From Galerina marginata (Eukaryota > Basidiomycota > Agaricomycetes > Agaricales > Galerinaceae): a DNA stretch of 64,000 nt. The number at the start of each line of letters is the position of its first letter. Positions within the stretch are counted from its first letter, which is position 1. Position numbers and translations under genes: made by a program. Under the pieces are notes generated by a model. That model worked only from the letters and a program-made list of their open reading frames with translations. It did no database searches and had not been told where the DNA came from. Below are positions 12,751-24,556 of this stretch, one piece after another. The stretch spans positions 868,001 through 932,000 of the forward strand of contig JAECYW010000016.1 in the NCBI GenBank assembly GCA_023014335.1, given 5' to 3'.

Positions 12751-13512
12751 AACTTGCACCTGCCGTACGAGTGCTTTTATCATTGTTACTGAGGAGCTCA
12801 ACGATCTGAGGCATAGCATCCTGAATGGGTTCGAGGAATTCGGCTGGATGGGAGACTCTTAAGCTATGTTGAGATGAGAAATTAAGTGCCTTACCATGTT
12901 TCGAAAGCTTTACCAACGATCGTGAACTAGCGTGTCGAACCTCCTTGTCCTTGTCGTTGAGGAGGGTGATAATATGAGGAATGGCGAGCCGAATTGAGCG
13001 TCAAAAATCAACTACAATGGTGCTCATCAGCTAGACCATAGACCAGAAACCAGATGTTGTACATACATTGCTCCGAAAGTTGGGCTAATGAATCCGCTGC
13101 TGCCTTACAAACCAAAGGGCTACTGTCACCAAGGAGCGCGTTTATCTGAGGGATGCCGCTGCCAACAGAATCTCGAAACCCGGCTGACGATTACCATGCC
13201 CGTCAACGACGCGCAGGCAAGTAAATTAGCGAATCTCACCTTGTTTCAATTTGTCTGCAGGCCGCCCTGTTTGTTGTTATTCCTCTGGAACTGGGATTTG
13301 ACTGCACTGAGATCCAAGACGGGGTGGTAGTCCGTCTGTCCTTGATGCAGAGAACGCATGAGGGTTGAGCTCTTCATTCTGGAAGCAAGTGCCGTCGATG
13401 CCAGGTTGGAGTAGAACCAGTTGACCTTATTACTGAAGGGAATGAGGGCCTGTTCAAAGTCAACTGTTAGTGCGTGCGTGAGAAGGCCATGGTCATAGAT
13501 AGCACCTTTAGT
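8777..13512 (-). CDS. HEAT-repeat protein, one repeat per exon
   Basis: Roughly 26 consecutive units of about 120 bp on the minus strand each encode one ~40-residue HEAT repeat with the consensus FRxxIxxxIPxIIxLL, then DxVRxAGA and LxKLSEQ or LxKFSEHG. Units with clean frames include 10345-10225, 12210-12092 and 12845-12727. Introns start with a GTAAG-like donor after the first base of a codon and end in AG before Ala or Val, so nearly all exons are phase 1-1 and modular. HEAT arrays are alpha-solenoid scaffolds that bind other proteins. No enzymatic domain is visible. The N-terminal end is uncertain: a possible exon lies at 13260-13450 but its frame does not join the first repeat cleanly. 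A damaged unit at about 12530-12545 has lost its splice donor, so the gene may be impaired. Confidence 0.6.
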
Positions 13513-13698
13513 GTAAACAGTTGCGATGGAAGAAGTTCAATTGTTAAATGTCTGGAATGAGAAGTAGGAATGAGAAGTAGTGATGGACGGAGCGATTGAC
13601 TCGGATCAGCGTGAGACTATTTTCCTGATTGGCACCCGGCAAATAATGCGCTTCAACATTTGTCTGGCAATTGCGTTCTACTCATTCAAACTTTTGCA

Positions 13699-14618
13699 AT
13701 GCGTGGTATGTGATACAGCTGTTTGAAAACTTGCTAATTCAACAATCTCACATAGTTCCCCTCGAAATCTTGGCACGCATTATCAAGGTATACAAGTCTG
13801 AACATCCAAAAGATGCGCACATATACTCCCTTCGGCTTGTTCACTCCGCCGTGCTCTCCCTTGTCCAATACAATCTTCCAATACGCATTCAAACCATGCA
13901 GGGTCTGGCGCAACTCCACAAAACCATCTTAGAGTTCGACGCTATCATCACTAAAAAATTTGGCATCAAATTCAGGAACATAAAACACATTGAAACTGAA
14001 ATTCCTATAGCAGAGGACGATTGTCAAAAGCTGAAATCTATATTTCGGTTGTTGAACCTCCAGGAGTTAAATGTTGTATGCAATAGCAATTCTCGGTCGG
14101 ACCGCACCTTTCTGTCAACCCTGTCTGAATGGGGACCGGCCCTCCAAACGTTACGCATCCTCAGAGTTAAATACACCTGGTGGATTGGGGAGGTAGAGTA
14201 CAATAACACCCATATTCTATGTTTTCTCACTCGTCTTCTTTTTGGGTTTTCTTAGTTCGAGGAAGCCGGTCTAAAGAATCCCTGGATCGGTCCTGGATGG
14301 TCGCGCTGCGTCTGCCGCTTTCCGAGCGTGGAGGCGATTCTCATTGAAACGCCTTTAGTGCTTGTTGCGAGCAACGATAAAGTCGAGCGCGACTGGATCA
14401 TAAACTGGAGTGCCCCACTTCCTAACTTGGACCGCATCTACCTGAACCACAGCTTTGACGAAGAGAATGATATCTCTGATCCCTTTGTCGTGGGCGTCAA
14501 ACGAATCTACATGCGGGCAACTGGTGGGGGCTGGACTGAGGATGACTGGCATCTGACCGGGTTTTCAACGTCCCGCGCAAATACCTTGGCGGAAATCGAT
14601 GAAGATTATTTTGGTTAA
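13699..14618 (+). CDS. F-box-like protein
   Basis: Exons 13699-13705, 13756-14192 and 14256-14618 join in frame to 268 residues. The start ATG is followed by a 7 bp first exon with a GTATGT donor; without this splice the reading frame has no ATG. The mature N-terminus MRVPLEILARII, then a helical stretch to about residue 45, looks like an F-box of the fungal type. The remainder has leucine-rich patches, as in fungal F-box/LRR proteins, which recruit substrates to SCF ubiquitin ligases by binding Skp1. A C-terminal WTEDDWHL motif is typical of such agaric proteins. The partner and substrate are unknown. The F-box call rests on a weak pattern. Confidence 0.55.
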
Positions 14619-14754
14619 AAGCTATAAGTAAGCTTTAATATGGCATTGGTCTGTATTTTAGCTAATATTTGTCTTAAGCTAGATAATTTCAAGTCCATGG
14701 TTGTAGATAACTTGATTTGTGAGGGCGTTGCTAAGCAGGGTGTATAAGAGTTTT

Positions 14755-15302
14755 TCAGATCCATCCAATAAATATTTGCGCTAGCTTTTCCGATGTTCTG
14801 AAGCAAGTGTGCAGGGCGAGTGTACTCACTGCACTTTCTATATCTTCAAGGCCTCCCTGTGCCCTTGGTATTGTCAGACGTGCAAGGGGAAGGACGAAAT
14901 CCACGATAACACGTTTTGTCCTGGTGTTGCTACTCCCTGTAGACATTGTAGGATCTGATGTGAAATTTGTTTGGCCAGCCGTGCAGACCACGCAGAGGAA
15001 AACAGCCATGTTTCGCACTGGCTAGGGAATGAAGACAATAAGATACTCTGTTCTTTTTTGGAGATTTTGTTGACATGAAGCTCACTTCTCAAAGAAGCTC
15101 AATAGTACGCAACGGGCTGGGTGCAGAGGGTCAGAGACGGACATGGACAGCTTTGATTGCGATGAAGGCGACGTTGCGGCAAGCTCTTGCGTCCCTCAAT
15201 CTCAAAATCCTCCCCGTAGACGTCCCAAAGCTTTTGTATGGCATTTGAGTGCAGAAGAAGTGCAATTACGGTTGACATCGAATTGTATAGCGCCGCCTGC
15301 AA
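14755..15302 (-). pseudogene. Frameshifted remnant of an unknown agaric gene
   Basis: Two coding-like minus-strand pieces point the same way but lie in different frames. The first (about 15302-15180) starts MQAALYNSMSTVIALLLHS; the second (about 15018-14755) contains TKRVIVDFVLPLARLTI. Between them the frame that would continue the first piece stops near 15130. I infer a decayed copy of a lineage-specific gene. No function can be given. Confidence 0.35.
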
Positions 15303-15439
15303 TGACCAACTGATCCTTGTAATCTAATCTCATTGACCCCTACCAACGTTCCAGTTGGAGACGACAAGGAAAGAAAATTCATAACAAATCTGGTTTATCC
15401 AGTTAGGTGAATAACTTTATTCAAAATCAAAAAACTCAC

Positions 15440-15871
15440 TTAAGTTAAGTCAATTACATCCCGTGGCTGCTCCTGACGAACAAAAAAACCCAAAATAGAT
15501 GCAGAGAAGGGGACTTTCTGAGAGTTTCCTCCTTGGACGACCCATCGCGGTCCTGTGTCGGTGCTACTGAGCCATAGGGTGTTAACTCCCGGGTGTTTGA
15601 GCCTGTACTCCGGGTCAACGTATTCTTCCCAAGAGGGCGGTCGAGAGTTCAGTCCCTTGGTCTTCCAAAACAACCTTTGACCGGCTTTAATGACGTACAT
15701 ATCACCAATACTCCCAAGGGACTGGGGTGGAAGCAGGTGCAGGGAGTAGTAAACATGGTATTCCTGATTTTGGTCATCGGTGGGGAGGGGGTATATGACT
15801 GAGGGAATCTTAAATCCCGTTGTAAGAACTTGATGGGATGTTCCAAGATAGATAATGGTATTGTTATCCAT
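15440..15871 (-). CDS. Single-exon protein of unknown function, 143 aa
   Basis: An intact frame starting at the ATG at 15871 (MDNNTIIYLGTSHQV) encodes a mixed alpha/beta-looking protein with aromatic-rich motifs (VYYSLHLLP, FWKTKGLNSRPPSWEEY, TGPRWVVQGG). The frame stays open further upstream, but that extension is low-complexity Pro/Thr/Gln, so the internal ATG is preferred. There is no signal peptide or membrane segment. I do not recognise the family. Confidence 0.5.
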   Translation of the reverse strand: MDNNTIIYLGTSHQVLTTGFKIPSVIYPLPTDDQNQEYHVYYSLHLLPPQSLGSIGDMYVIKAGQRLFWKTKGLNSRPPSWEEYVDPEYRLKHPGVNTLWLSSTDTGPRWVVQGGNSQKVPFSASILGFFVRQEQPRDVIDLT

Positions 15872-16243
15872 GAGTTGGGTTGGAGGCTGGCGGCTGGTAG
15901 GTTGGTTGGTTGGTTGGGCCAGCAATCCCTTGACGCAGCTATGGCTGCTAAGTTCCCACGGTTGCGCGGTTGTAAAAAACAATACCTACCCAGACGGCCT
16001 TAGGAGATGATGGATGGTTACGGTTAGGCCAGGAAGACATTTATAAATATCCGGGACAAAATACAATGCATAGTAATCAAACTAACAAGAAAACGGATGG
16101 CTAGGTGCAATTTACAAGGAACAACAAAAAACAAGACGACCGCCGAAGTCTGCACGCAAGAAAAAGAAATGCATTTAATATTTGAATCTTGACCGGGAAC
16201 AAAGTTGGACCCACCAAATAAATTTGACTCCAATTACATATGC

Positions 16244-17772
16244 TCACCCGAGATTTTTGAGACGCTTGTCAACCGCATTCTTAAAGCGTTTCATTTTCTT
16301 CATGGATGGGGTCTCATCACTAGGGGACGCCCCTCGCTTCAAGTTGGAATTCTCTTTGCTAGAAATGGCCACATCCCGAGCCTTTGTCAAGCGATTGGCA
16401 TTTTGGAGTTTGACGCGATCTTGGACAAGGGTTCTTATCATGTAAAATGGTATCTGCATGACAGTCTTGTTAGCACCCTCCTTATCGTCATCTGGGAAGA
16501 AGTGTCGATATTTCAGATCAATAATCCTTTCTTCGGTAGGCTGTCCATCTACGATAATCTAAGGGCAAGATCAGTATTAAAAATTATAAAACTAAAATAC
16601 TGAGATCTCACAGGGTGTTGTTGGATGCGCGTAACGATTGTTAAGCATGTGTGAAGGCGTTCCCGATCCTTCCCTAGAGTTGCTCTCTCCTCAGCCTTTT
16701 CTTCGTCAATCCACCAATACGTGCTCGGGGGACGGGTCCGATCATCCGGTGCAGAGAAGGCCTGTTGTCTGGGCATTTCGTCGGTGACATCTTTTGAGTC
16801 TATCCTAACATCCGTAATACCCCAGAGAGAGAACTCGACGTTTTTTACGTCCTTATAACCAACATCAAATTCATCGTGGTCAGCGCTGGCCCCTATGGTA
16901 CGAGATTTCTCTGTTAGATCGACATTCAGCGTTGACACGGACTTAACGCCGCCTTCCGACCCAGCTAACCACTCGCATGCATCCTCGCCCAGGGTATGAT
17001 TCGGTTGGGAGATGGCTACTTCGAATTGCATTACTGGGAAGGTATCAGGGTCAGAAAGTCCGTGTAAAACAAGGGACTCGTCGGCCTCTTTCTGGTTTCC
17101 ATTGTTTAAAGTATATGTTGCGGAGCCACACATGTCCAGCCGGGGAACTTGGCCATTTGGGTCGTCCATATTCAAAGAAACACCAGCGACCAGGCGGTTC
17201 TTATCCAGGGTATGGAGTAATGGGGAGATAATTTCGTGGGGGACGCCCGGCGCTTCCCTGACACTAAAAGTCTGCTTAGAGAAGTCGATCCTAATGGGTA
17301 CTCAGACTCTCAGTTGAAGAACTTAATTCATATAATAAGGTACTTGCCTTAGGTCTTCATAACCGGGAATCAACCCTTTCTTGCCAGCTTTTTCAATCTC
17401 CTCCATGATCGACAGGGAAATGCCAGGGACCTTAAAATTGTGAGGCCCTTGGGATTGTAATAAACTGTTTATACGTTCAACGACCTTCTCTGCGTCTGGA
17501 GTCAATGCTTTTGGTTGCTCAATTGCGACCTCAGCCGCTGCTGGAGAAGCAGATTTCCGCGAAGGGGATGGCATCGCCTTGGATACCCCGGGCCCTTTTG
17601 AGTTGGCTGACGCGGTTGACCTGGTCACTCCCAAGGAGGGACTACTTGCAGAAGCGTAAACGCTTGAAGGTAGGGATATGCGTGGGCTTGAGCGGCGGGA
17701 GCTTTCGTAAGTCGTGGTCAACATGGTGGTTTGGAGTAAGAGGCGATTTAGACAAACATGGAAACGCCGCAT
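16244..17772 (-). CDS. Unknown agaric protein, possibly with a PD-(D/E)XK nuclease-like segment
   Basis: Three main exons (about 17772-17344, 17300-16612 and 16560-16244) encode a Ser-rich N-terminus, a central globular part and a basic Lys-rich tail that could be a nuclear signal (MKKMKRFKNAVDKRLKNLG). In the centre the run VMQFEVAISQPNHTLGED, followed by ACEWLAGSEGGVKSV, has the E-V-x-x-S ... DA..WL..S.G.V..V pattern of fungal proteins often linked to restriction-endonuclease-like folds. That link is inference from pattern only. The join between exon 1 and exon 2 could not be made in frame with a consensus donor, so the boundary needs correction. No neighbour suggests a pathway. Confidence 0.5.
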
Positions 17773-18387
17773 CTTGAATGGTGGATCAAAGTGGCCGTTG
17801 TCTAAGTTTAAGATGTTCCATTTTTAAAATTGCTCACAAAGCTTTACATTGAGCTCAGTAGGGAGAGAATCATGATGAATAGCCTGTTTTATAAGGGATT
17901 AGCACCAGTAAATTGAGCCAGATGGGGACATAGCTTCAGGATAAACGCTCATGTTCTTGTTTTCTTTGCAGCAGTGTTGGCGTCGTGGGGCGCTGTTGCT
18001 CCTCGGAAATAGTGGCGGCTTGCTGTAAGATTAGTTTCAATTATCGGCTTTACTTGATGGGAATCTGGGAGCTGACTGAACTCAACGTTAAGATGACTGA
18101 ACTCAATGTTGAGATAGGATAAAATATAGAAGCACCGGCCCGGAACATCATCACCGCGACCAGAGTGATTTCAAACCAACGACCTTCCAGACTTAATATA
18201 ACTCTACAAAAAGTAAGGTCCATTATTACTGAAATCAACTATGTCTTTGAATGAAAACTCAGGTTCACTGCAGACTTAATCTTCTTCTAAGTAGTGCCCG
18301 CAGGTACTTGTGCCAGATTTAGATGGACTGTGGGAAGTTCGCAGTCATGGCTGCGTGAAGGACAGCTCAGGCTTGCTCCCAAACGAC
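17773..18387. other. Intergenic, divergent promoter region
   Basis: Lies between the starts of a minus-strand and a plus-strand gene. It contains two copies of CTGAACTCAA followed by (C/T)GTTGAGAT or GTTAAGAT near 18073-18115. Otherwise nothing is recognised. Confidence 0.4.
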
Positions 18388-19323
18388 ATGAACCAGGAGG
18401 CCAGTTCTCCTGCTCTTCTCTCTGACAATTCCTTTCATGCGTCTCAATATGTATCGCCCTGCTCGTTACCAACAGAACCCTCTTCAGTCTCTCCTTTTGC
18501 TGTCCGGACTCGGCGAACAAGCGATGCAGTAAGTTAATTTCCACCCGGTTATTTATTCAAGTGCTAAAGTTATACTTCATGTGCACAGATGTTTGCTTTT
18601 GACATCCCTGTGTCAAGCCCTAGTCCTCCCGAGAAGGACTTGAGGATAAATACTTCTTCCAAGACTTTTGGGGGTCGTGTGTCTATTAAGGATGCGTTCA
18701 ACACGGACGCAGCAAATCGCTCCGCCCTATCCCGTCCTCTTGGAAAGGTGAGTTATCACCTCTTTTTTATTTAGAAATTTATTTAATTTAAAATCTAGTC
18801 CAGTCCATCTGTTGATGACGCGTGGGCTGGAATACTAGTCCAGTCCTCATTCCCATCAAGGCCGCGGAAGTTCAGGCAGGGCCTGGAGGGTGCTCCTTTC
18901 CACGGCGGTATAAAGGAAGAGACCTGGCTTGGCCCTTCTCAACCTGCCAAGACTGCAAATGTTTGTCCTCAGCTTTTTACATTGAATCTACCATCATATC
19001 ATTTACCAAAGATCTATTAGTCCCCTGAGAAAACTGATACCGCGCGATCACGCTCTACATTTTCCAAGTCTTTGAAACGATCCAAGCCTGGATTCAAAAA
19101 GTACAAATTGGTTCAAGGAAGTCAGCGACCTTCCCCTCTGTTGTCCTTGAGCCGCCGTTCATTCAAACCCCCGCATTCGTGTTGTGTCCGCAAACATTGT
19201 CGTCTGGCTAAAATTACACAGGATTTAGCAAAGGAACTTAAGGGGCTTTCTCACCAACATGAACAACTGCAGGAGAAGTTCCTGGAAATTCTAGAGTTTA
19301 CAAAAACCAAGATGAACGCCTGA
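18388..19323 (+). CDS. Basic protein with C-terminal coiled coil, upstream of the transposase
   Basis: Exons 18388-18528, 18589-18747, 18799-18960 and 19021-19323 join in frame to 254 residues. The N-terminal half is Ser/Pro-rich; residues around 150-200 are basic (KSLKRSKPGFKKYK); the C-terminal 45 residues form a heptad-like helix ending LEILEFTKTKMNA. A Cys/His cluster (SCCVRKHCR) precedes the helix. No domain is recognised. It ends only about 110 bp before the transposase ATG and on the same strand, so it may be an accessory gene of that element, comparable to the second protein of CACTA-like elements. It could equally be an unrelated host gene. Confidence 0.5.
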
Positions 19324-19436
19324 CAGTCGTTAGAATACGGTGAACTATATAATTGTATGTAAAATTGCAAATTCTATGAACTATTCCTGGCTGATGATGC
19401 GTTTCAGGTTGTCTAGTGTTTAGCTTTTAATAGATC

Positions 19437-22400
19437 ATGGCATTGGCGTGTCTAAATCAGTTCAGCTCTGGATTCCCTCCTGATACTGCATCGCTCAACT
19501 GCGCATCTCAGTTACAGATAACTATGCCTTTTGGAGAACTTTTACCTACTGAATGCCCTGTTTGCCACAGAGTATTTCGCACTGTCCAGGGAGTAAATTC
19601 GCATCTCAAGAATGCGCAGTTATGTCGCCATTGGGGGAAAGGCAAAAATCGTGAAATTGTTGCCAATCTTTTGGATGGTGGTGATGAAGATAATGATGAT
19701 GAAAGTGAGGACGAGGATGAGTTCCCAATTCCACGTCTGCCTTCTCCTCATGTTTTGGAGGGTGCTAGCGAGCCCCCTGCAGTTTTTGCGAACCTTGTTA
19801 ATCATTGGGATGACGAGGATGGAGAACCGTTCCATTTTGTTGAAGAGGACATTACCTTGGATATTGGTCAAGCAGGTCCAGGACCCTCATCCGCTCGTCA
19901 CCAGCAACAGCAGCACCAGCAACCGCGTGTCCTAGATGAGGATGAAGATGAGCGGATAACAGAGGAATATACAGGAGCTGGGCAGGTTATTCGGATGGAT
20001 GATAAGCTTCACGTTCGATGGCGCTTGCTATTTGAAGGGAACAGCAATGGGGATTCAACGTTTCCCCCAACTCCAGGGCAAGATCAGACAAATCCATATG
20101 CCCCCTTTGCATCTGAGATGGATTGGCGAATCGCAAGGTGGATGGTCAAGGATGGCATTGGTCACGGTTCATTCAACCGGTTATTAGAAATTCCTGGTGT
20201 ACGTTTATCCTTTGACAATTAATATAATCCTAACTTGCATAATACTGTTTAGTTGAAAGAGAAGCTGGGATTGTCCTTTCACAATACTCGGGGTCTCCAT
20301 CAAATTATCGACAATGATATTTCAGATCGTGCAGGAGAGTGGAAAACCGAGCACCTCATATTCAAGGATATGCCAGATACAACACATACCATCCGCTACC
20401 GCGATCCCATTGAGGCGATCCGAAGTATTTGGAAGGATCCAGCACTATCACCGCATCTTGTCAATAGTCCAAGGAAGGTCTTCTCAAGCCGCGACAAAAA
20501 AAATCGCATCTATACGGAACTTTGGACAGGACAATGGTGGCATGCCGTACAGGTAAATCTATATTACCTTCAATTTTTTTTTTTTTGCTAAAACGTCCCT
20601 AAAGAGCAAACTTCCAACTGGAGCAACTGTTGCTCCAGTTATTATTGCCACTGACAAAACCCAGCTCACACATTTCTCTGGTGGAAAAAGCGCCTACCCT
20701 GTCTACTTGACCATAGGAAACATTCCCAAAAGTCTCCGTCGAAAGCCCACCAAAAATGCCTGTATTCTCATTGCCTATCTTCCTGTTGAATCGGCAAAGC
20801 TGAAAGGCTCTGGTCTGTCAGCAAAAAATGTCAAGATCAGAAATCACCGCCTTTTTCATGAAGCAATGCGACTCGTTCTTTCACCCTTGATTAAAGCTGG
20901 AACAGATGGGGTGGAAATGACCGGCGGTAATGGAGAAGTACGAAATGTCCATCCAATACTTGCTTGCTATGCTGCCGACTATCCAGAACAATGCGTTGTA
21001 GCGTCTACTAAATATGGCACCTGTCCCAAATGCCGCACACCAGCAAATAATCTTGGCGATGACAAACCTGGAGAGCCGCGTACCCAACAATGGACCATGG
21101 GGGTTATCAACGATGCAAAAACAGCAGCTACCAGGGAAAGTCATTTCTATGACCAATGTATGGCCCAAGACGTATCTGGAAGTGTTTATGATCCATTTTG
21201 GAAGGACTTTCCCCTATGCGACATTCACAAGGCAATCACACCAGACGTCCTCCATCAACTCTACCAGGGAGTACTCAAGCACATTATCGGCTGGTGCCAA
21301 CAGGTCTTACCAACCGAAAAAGAGCTGGATTTTCGTTTGCGTGCTCTTCCTCCAGCTTATGGTGTTCGCCACTTCAGCAACGGCTGGTCAGCACTCAGCC
21401 AAATCTCAGGACCTGAGCGAAAGCACATGGCTCGAGTTCTTCTTGGATGTCTGGTTGGGAAGATTCCTAAATCAGGAATCATGGCAATAAAAGCCCTACT
21501 GGATTTTATCGCTCTTGCTCAGTATCGTGCTCATGATAGCTACACCCTTGGATACCTCCAGGACGCCCTCAAGGAATATCACAAAAATAAAGATTACTTT
21601 ATTCGAATGAATATTCGCAAACATCTGAATATCCCCAAGTTCCATTCGCTCCACCACTATATCGAATCCATCAAACTTTATGGAACAACAGACAACTACA
21701 ACACAGAAGCTTTTGAGCGCTTTCATATTGATTTTGCAAAAGAGGGATGGCGGGCATCAAACAAGCGGGACGAATTTCCACAAATGGTCACTTGGCTTTC
21801 ACGACAGGAGAAAGTATCCGCATTTGATAACTACTTGGACTGGCGGGATATCGGGTCTCAAAACACTGAGCCTCCTCCAACGCCACTTTCCAAAAAACCT
21901 TCAATTCATATTGCCAAATATCCTCCCTACCCTGGTCGTCTAATTTCAGTGATCCAGCAATCTCATGACGCGCCACGGCTTTCTGAGCACCTCAAAGAAT
22001 ATTTAAATAAATTCCTTCCTCCTGGCCACCGGACTTCCAGTGCCGTCTCACACTTATATGATCTTCCATTTCAACGATTGGATGTGTACACCCAATTCAA
22101 ATTTCACCCTCACAGTCTCCAAGAAGAAGGTTACGACGTCCTAGAAAATGATACAGTCAAAGCTATTCCGCGTTCAACCAAAAACCCAGACGGAAGGATG
22201 GATACAGTTGTTGTTCTACACAAAGACACTGCGGAGTCGACAGGAGTTGAAGGTCAGTATTTCAAAATTCTGAATTGCTTTACATACGCGATAATTGATT
22301 CCTCACAATAGGTGTTAGAATTGGGAGAGTTCGCGTAATTTTCAAACTACCAACTCATTTTGATGCTGGATACGGAAAGCAGGAAATGCCCCGGCATTGG

Positions 22401-22685
22401 CCAACTGAACCTTTGGCTTATGTAGAGTGGTACAAGACGCTCAAAAGCACTCCTGAGCCAGCATCTGGGATGTATGTTGTCAAGAAAACCAACCCTACTG
22501 ACAATGCAATCATTCCAGTTGTCTCTATACGGCAGAGTTGTATGCTCATCCCCCGGTTTGACTATGACGCCAGTGGAGACGAGCGATGGAAGTCCAGTTG
22601 GACATCAGATACTGTTTTAGATAAAGCATCAACTTTCCTACTAAATAACTGGCAAAGCCTTTATTCATATCAAACACTCTACTAA
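19437..22685 (+). CDS. Plavaka-type DNA transposase, intact
   Basis: Exons 19437-20198, 20253-20552, 20605-22252 and 22312-22685 join without frameshift or stop to 1027 residues. Near the N-terminus is a zinc-finger-like motif (CPVCHRVFRTVQGVNSHLK then C), then an acidic spacer, then the family blocks: NPYAPFASEMDW; YPVYLTIGNIPKSLRRKP preceded by ATDKTQL; ILACYAADYPEQC with CPKCRTP; and NYNTEAFERFHIDFAKEGWR. The Asp and Glu in these blocks are the expected DDE-type catalytic set (family knowledge; which residues act is inferred). A later ATG at 19524 (MPFGELLP) may be the true start. Terminal inverted repeats could not be found by eye, so element ends are undefined. The intact frame suggests recent arrival. 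Confidence 0.88.
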
Positions 22686-24195
22686 TCTACTAGCACGTTT
22701 GAAATCAGTTAGTCCTGTAAATATAGAAATATTTTCATATATGCAATTTAGTCCCTAGGCCTCTCCAGATATGTCATCGGATGTTTTTGAACTTGGGTAA
22801 CACTCTGAGATATCATTAGGGTTACCTAGGCCACTCAGGAAGGTCCCAGGTCACCCAGGACATCCCAAGACGCCACCATAGTCCCAAGATATAAAACAAT
22901 TATTCCAGGGTGACTTAGGGTAACTTGGGGCAAAAGTGTTTTTCCTGATGTTGTACCCTGGAGCAGCTGTTTGGAATTACTACGAGAGCAAGTCAACCTC
23001 AATGGAAGTGCAGTTCCTTTAAGTGATCGAGATACGTTAAGAAGGATATGACGTGGGATGTGGGACCGGAACTGGGAGCTGAGGCCAGTGTAGGTTTTGC
23101 GTAGACATTGATGAGTCTTCCGTAATTCAAGGGCTTGTTTTATTCTGAAGCCCACTTTTTACATTAATGCTATCTGTATTTTTGTGATCGATACACGGAA
23201 TTCCTGCTGTATGTTCTACATCAAGCGTACACAGAGTCATCATCGTCAACTTTGATCTCTGCCTGATAGGAATATGTCGAAATGTGCCACACTCGATCCC
23301 ACTCTACCTGAGTTGATCTGGATAGATCAACTTTGCACTGGGGTTCAACTTTGAATGTCAAACGCAAATTTTCTAAATCGACAAACCTTCTTGATACGAA
23401 GTACTTCACTGACATCATAAATTACTGATTCGATTGGTAAAGCCAACTATAATAGTCAAACTCATCAAAATCCTAGCTTACAACATTTCGTAACTTTCAA
23501 ACAGCTAGTGATCCTAGCGGCGCCTCGGTGCCAGTCCCCGACTCTTTTAACTCTGCACTAATTAGAAGGACGCTTCAAGTTTACCATAGCTGAGGTGACT
23601 GTTGAATTTTTCGATTTCAATTCCCTTGTGAAAGTTTGAAAGAGTCAATAATAACATAAATTCCTCGAGAAAAATGTATTACAGCTGGGACGCAGGATGT
23701 ACATACAATTTAGAAAATAAACATTGAAAGAGTATTTCTGTAAATGTTACAGCTTCAAGCTGTATAGTGCCAGCTTGTGTCGCTTCCGAGGTACAATGCC
23801 GCTTAATTGAATAGGTAGAAAATTGTATGAACTATGGTACTTCAGTGATCCAGCATGGCCTTGTTGCGCTGCGCATCGTTTCTAATCATGGTCTTGTGTC
23901 ATATTTTCTGATTTTGGTTACTCGGTGAGGGATTTTCGAAAGACATGATCACGAAAAGGATGAAAACGGGTAAATTCTACAAACATCTGGGGGTTAAACA
24001 TGATAACTTACAGTCTGGTCGCTCTAATTCTAAGTTTATTGTTGGGGAAAGTACTATGTTCAAATCTGGATATGGTAAAAAGGTAGTCAAGTCATCAAGT
24101 GGAGCGAAATCAAAGCGAAATGGGTAGCCTTGGCCTCCCATCCTCTTACGGATGAGGATGAGAGGCTACAAAATGTGATGAATTGGGAAGATCAG
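22686..24195. other. Gene-free stretch right of the transposase
   Basis: No supported gene. At 22755-22930 there are several short copies of GGTTACC, TAACTTGGG and CCCAGGT-like strings in both orientations, which could be subterminal transposase-binding repeats of the upstream element. Positions 23391-23510 match the left end of the later duplicated block (32617-32765). Confidence 0.4.
24124..24169. repeat. Imperfect hairpin
   Basis: GTAGCCT ... CATCCTC is followed after a short loop by GAGGATG ... AGGCTAC. The arms pair with a small bulge. It sits just outside the Harbinger-like element. Confidence 0.5.
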
Positions 24196-24556
24196 TTAGG
24201 CTGCGTTCGGATACAGAATGTGGCATTTTGATGCGCATTCTCGCCCCATAACGGGCAACTAGCATTTTCATCACATGCCCGTGGGGATGTGACCCAATGT
24301 GACAGTGTTGCACATGTTCTTGTCTGAGTCATCAGGAACGCCTCCTCGTGCCTTTGCTGCTCTGCCGTCTGCTCAAATACCTTGTCTGCAGCAATGAAAG
24401 ACTCATAACTGATCTTTAACGTCGAAAAATGGAGGAAACTTCAGAAAGAGACTCTATTACAACTGTTTTTAAACAAAGTTTGAATGATTCTGAGAAGATT
24501 TGACAACTGCTTCACGCACAGCGGGCTAAGTGGAGTTTCTTGTGCTAAGTTGTAGA

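Noticed and set aside
6590..13270. CRISPR-like regular spacing of about 165-180 bp
   Set aside because: Units are HEAT exons with introns, too long and too variable for CRISPR, in a fungal genome.
22740..22960. Right terminal inverted repeat of the Plavaka element
   Set aside because: GTTACC and TAACTTGGG motifs are present but no matching left end was found between 17.8 and 19.4 kb.
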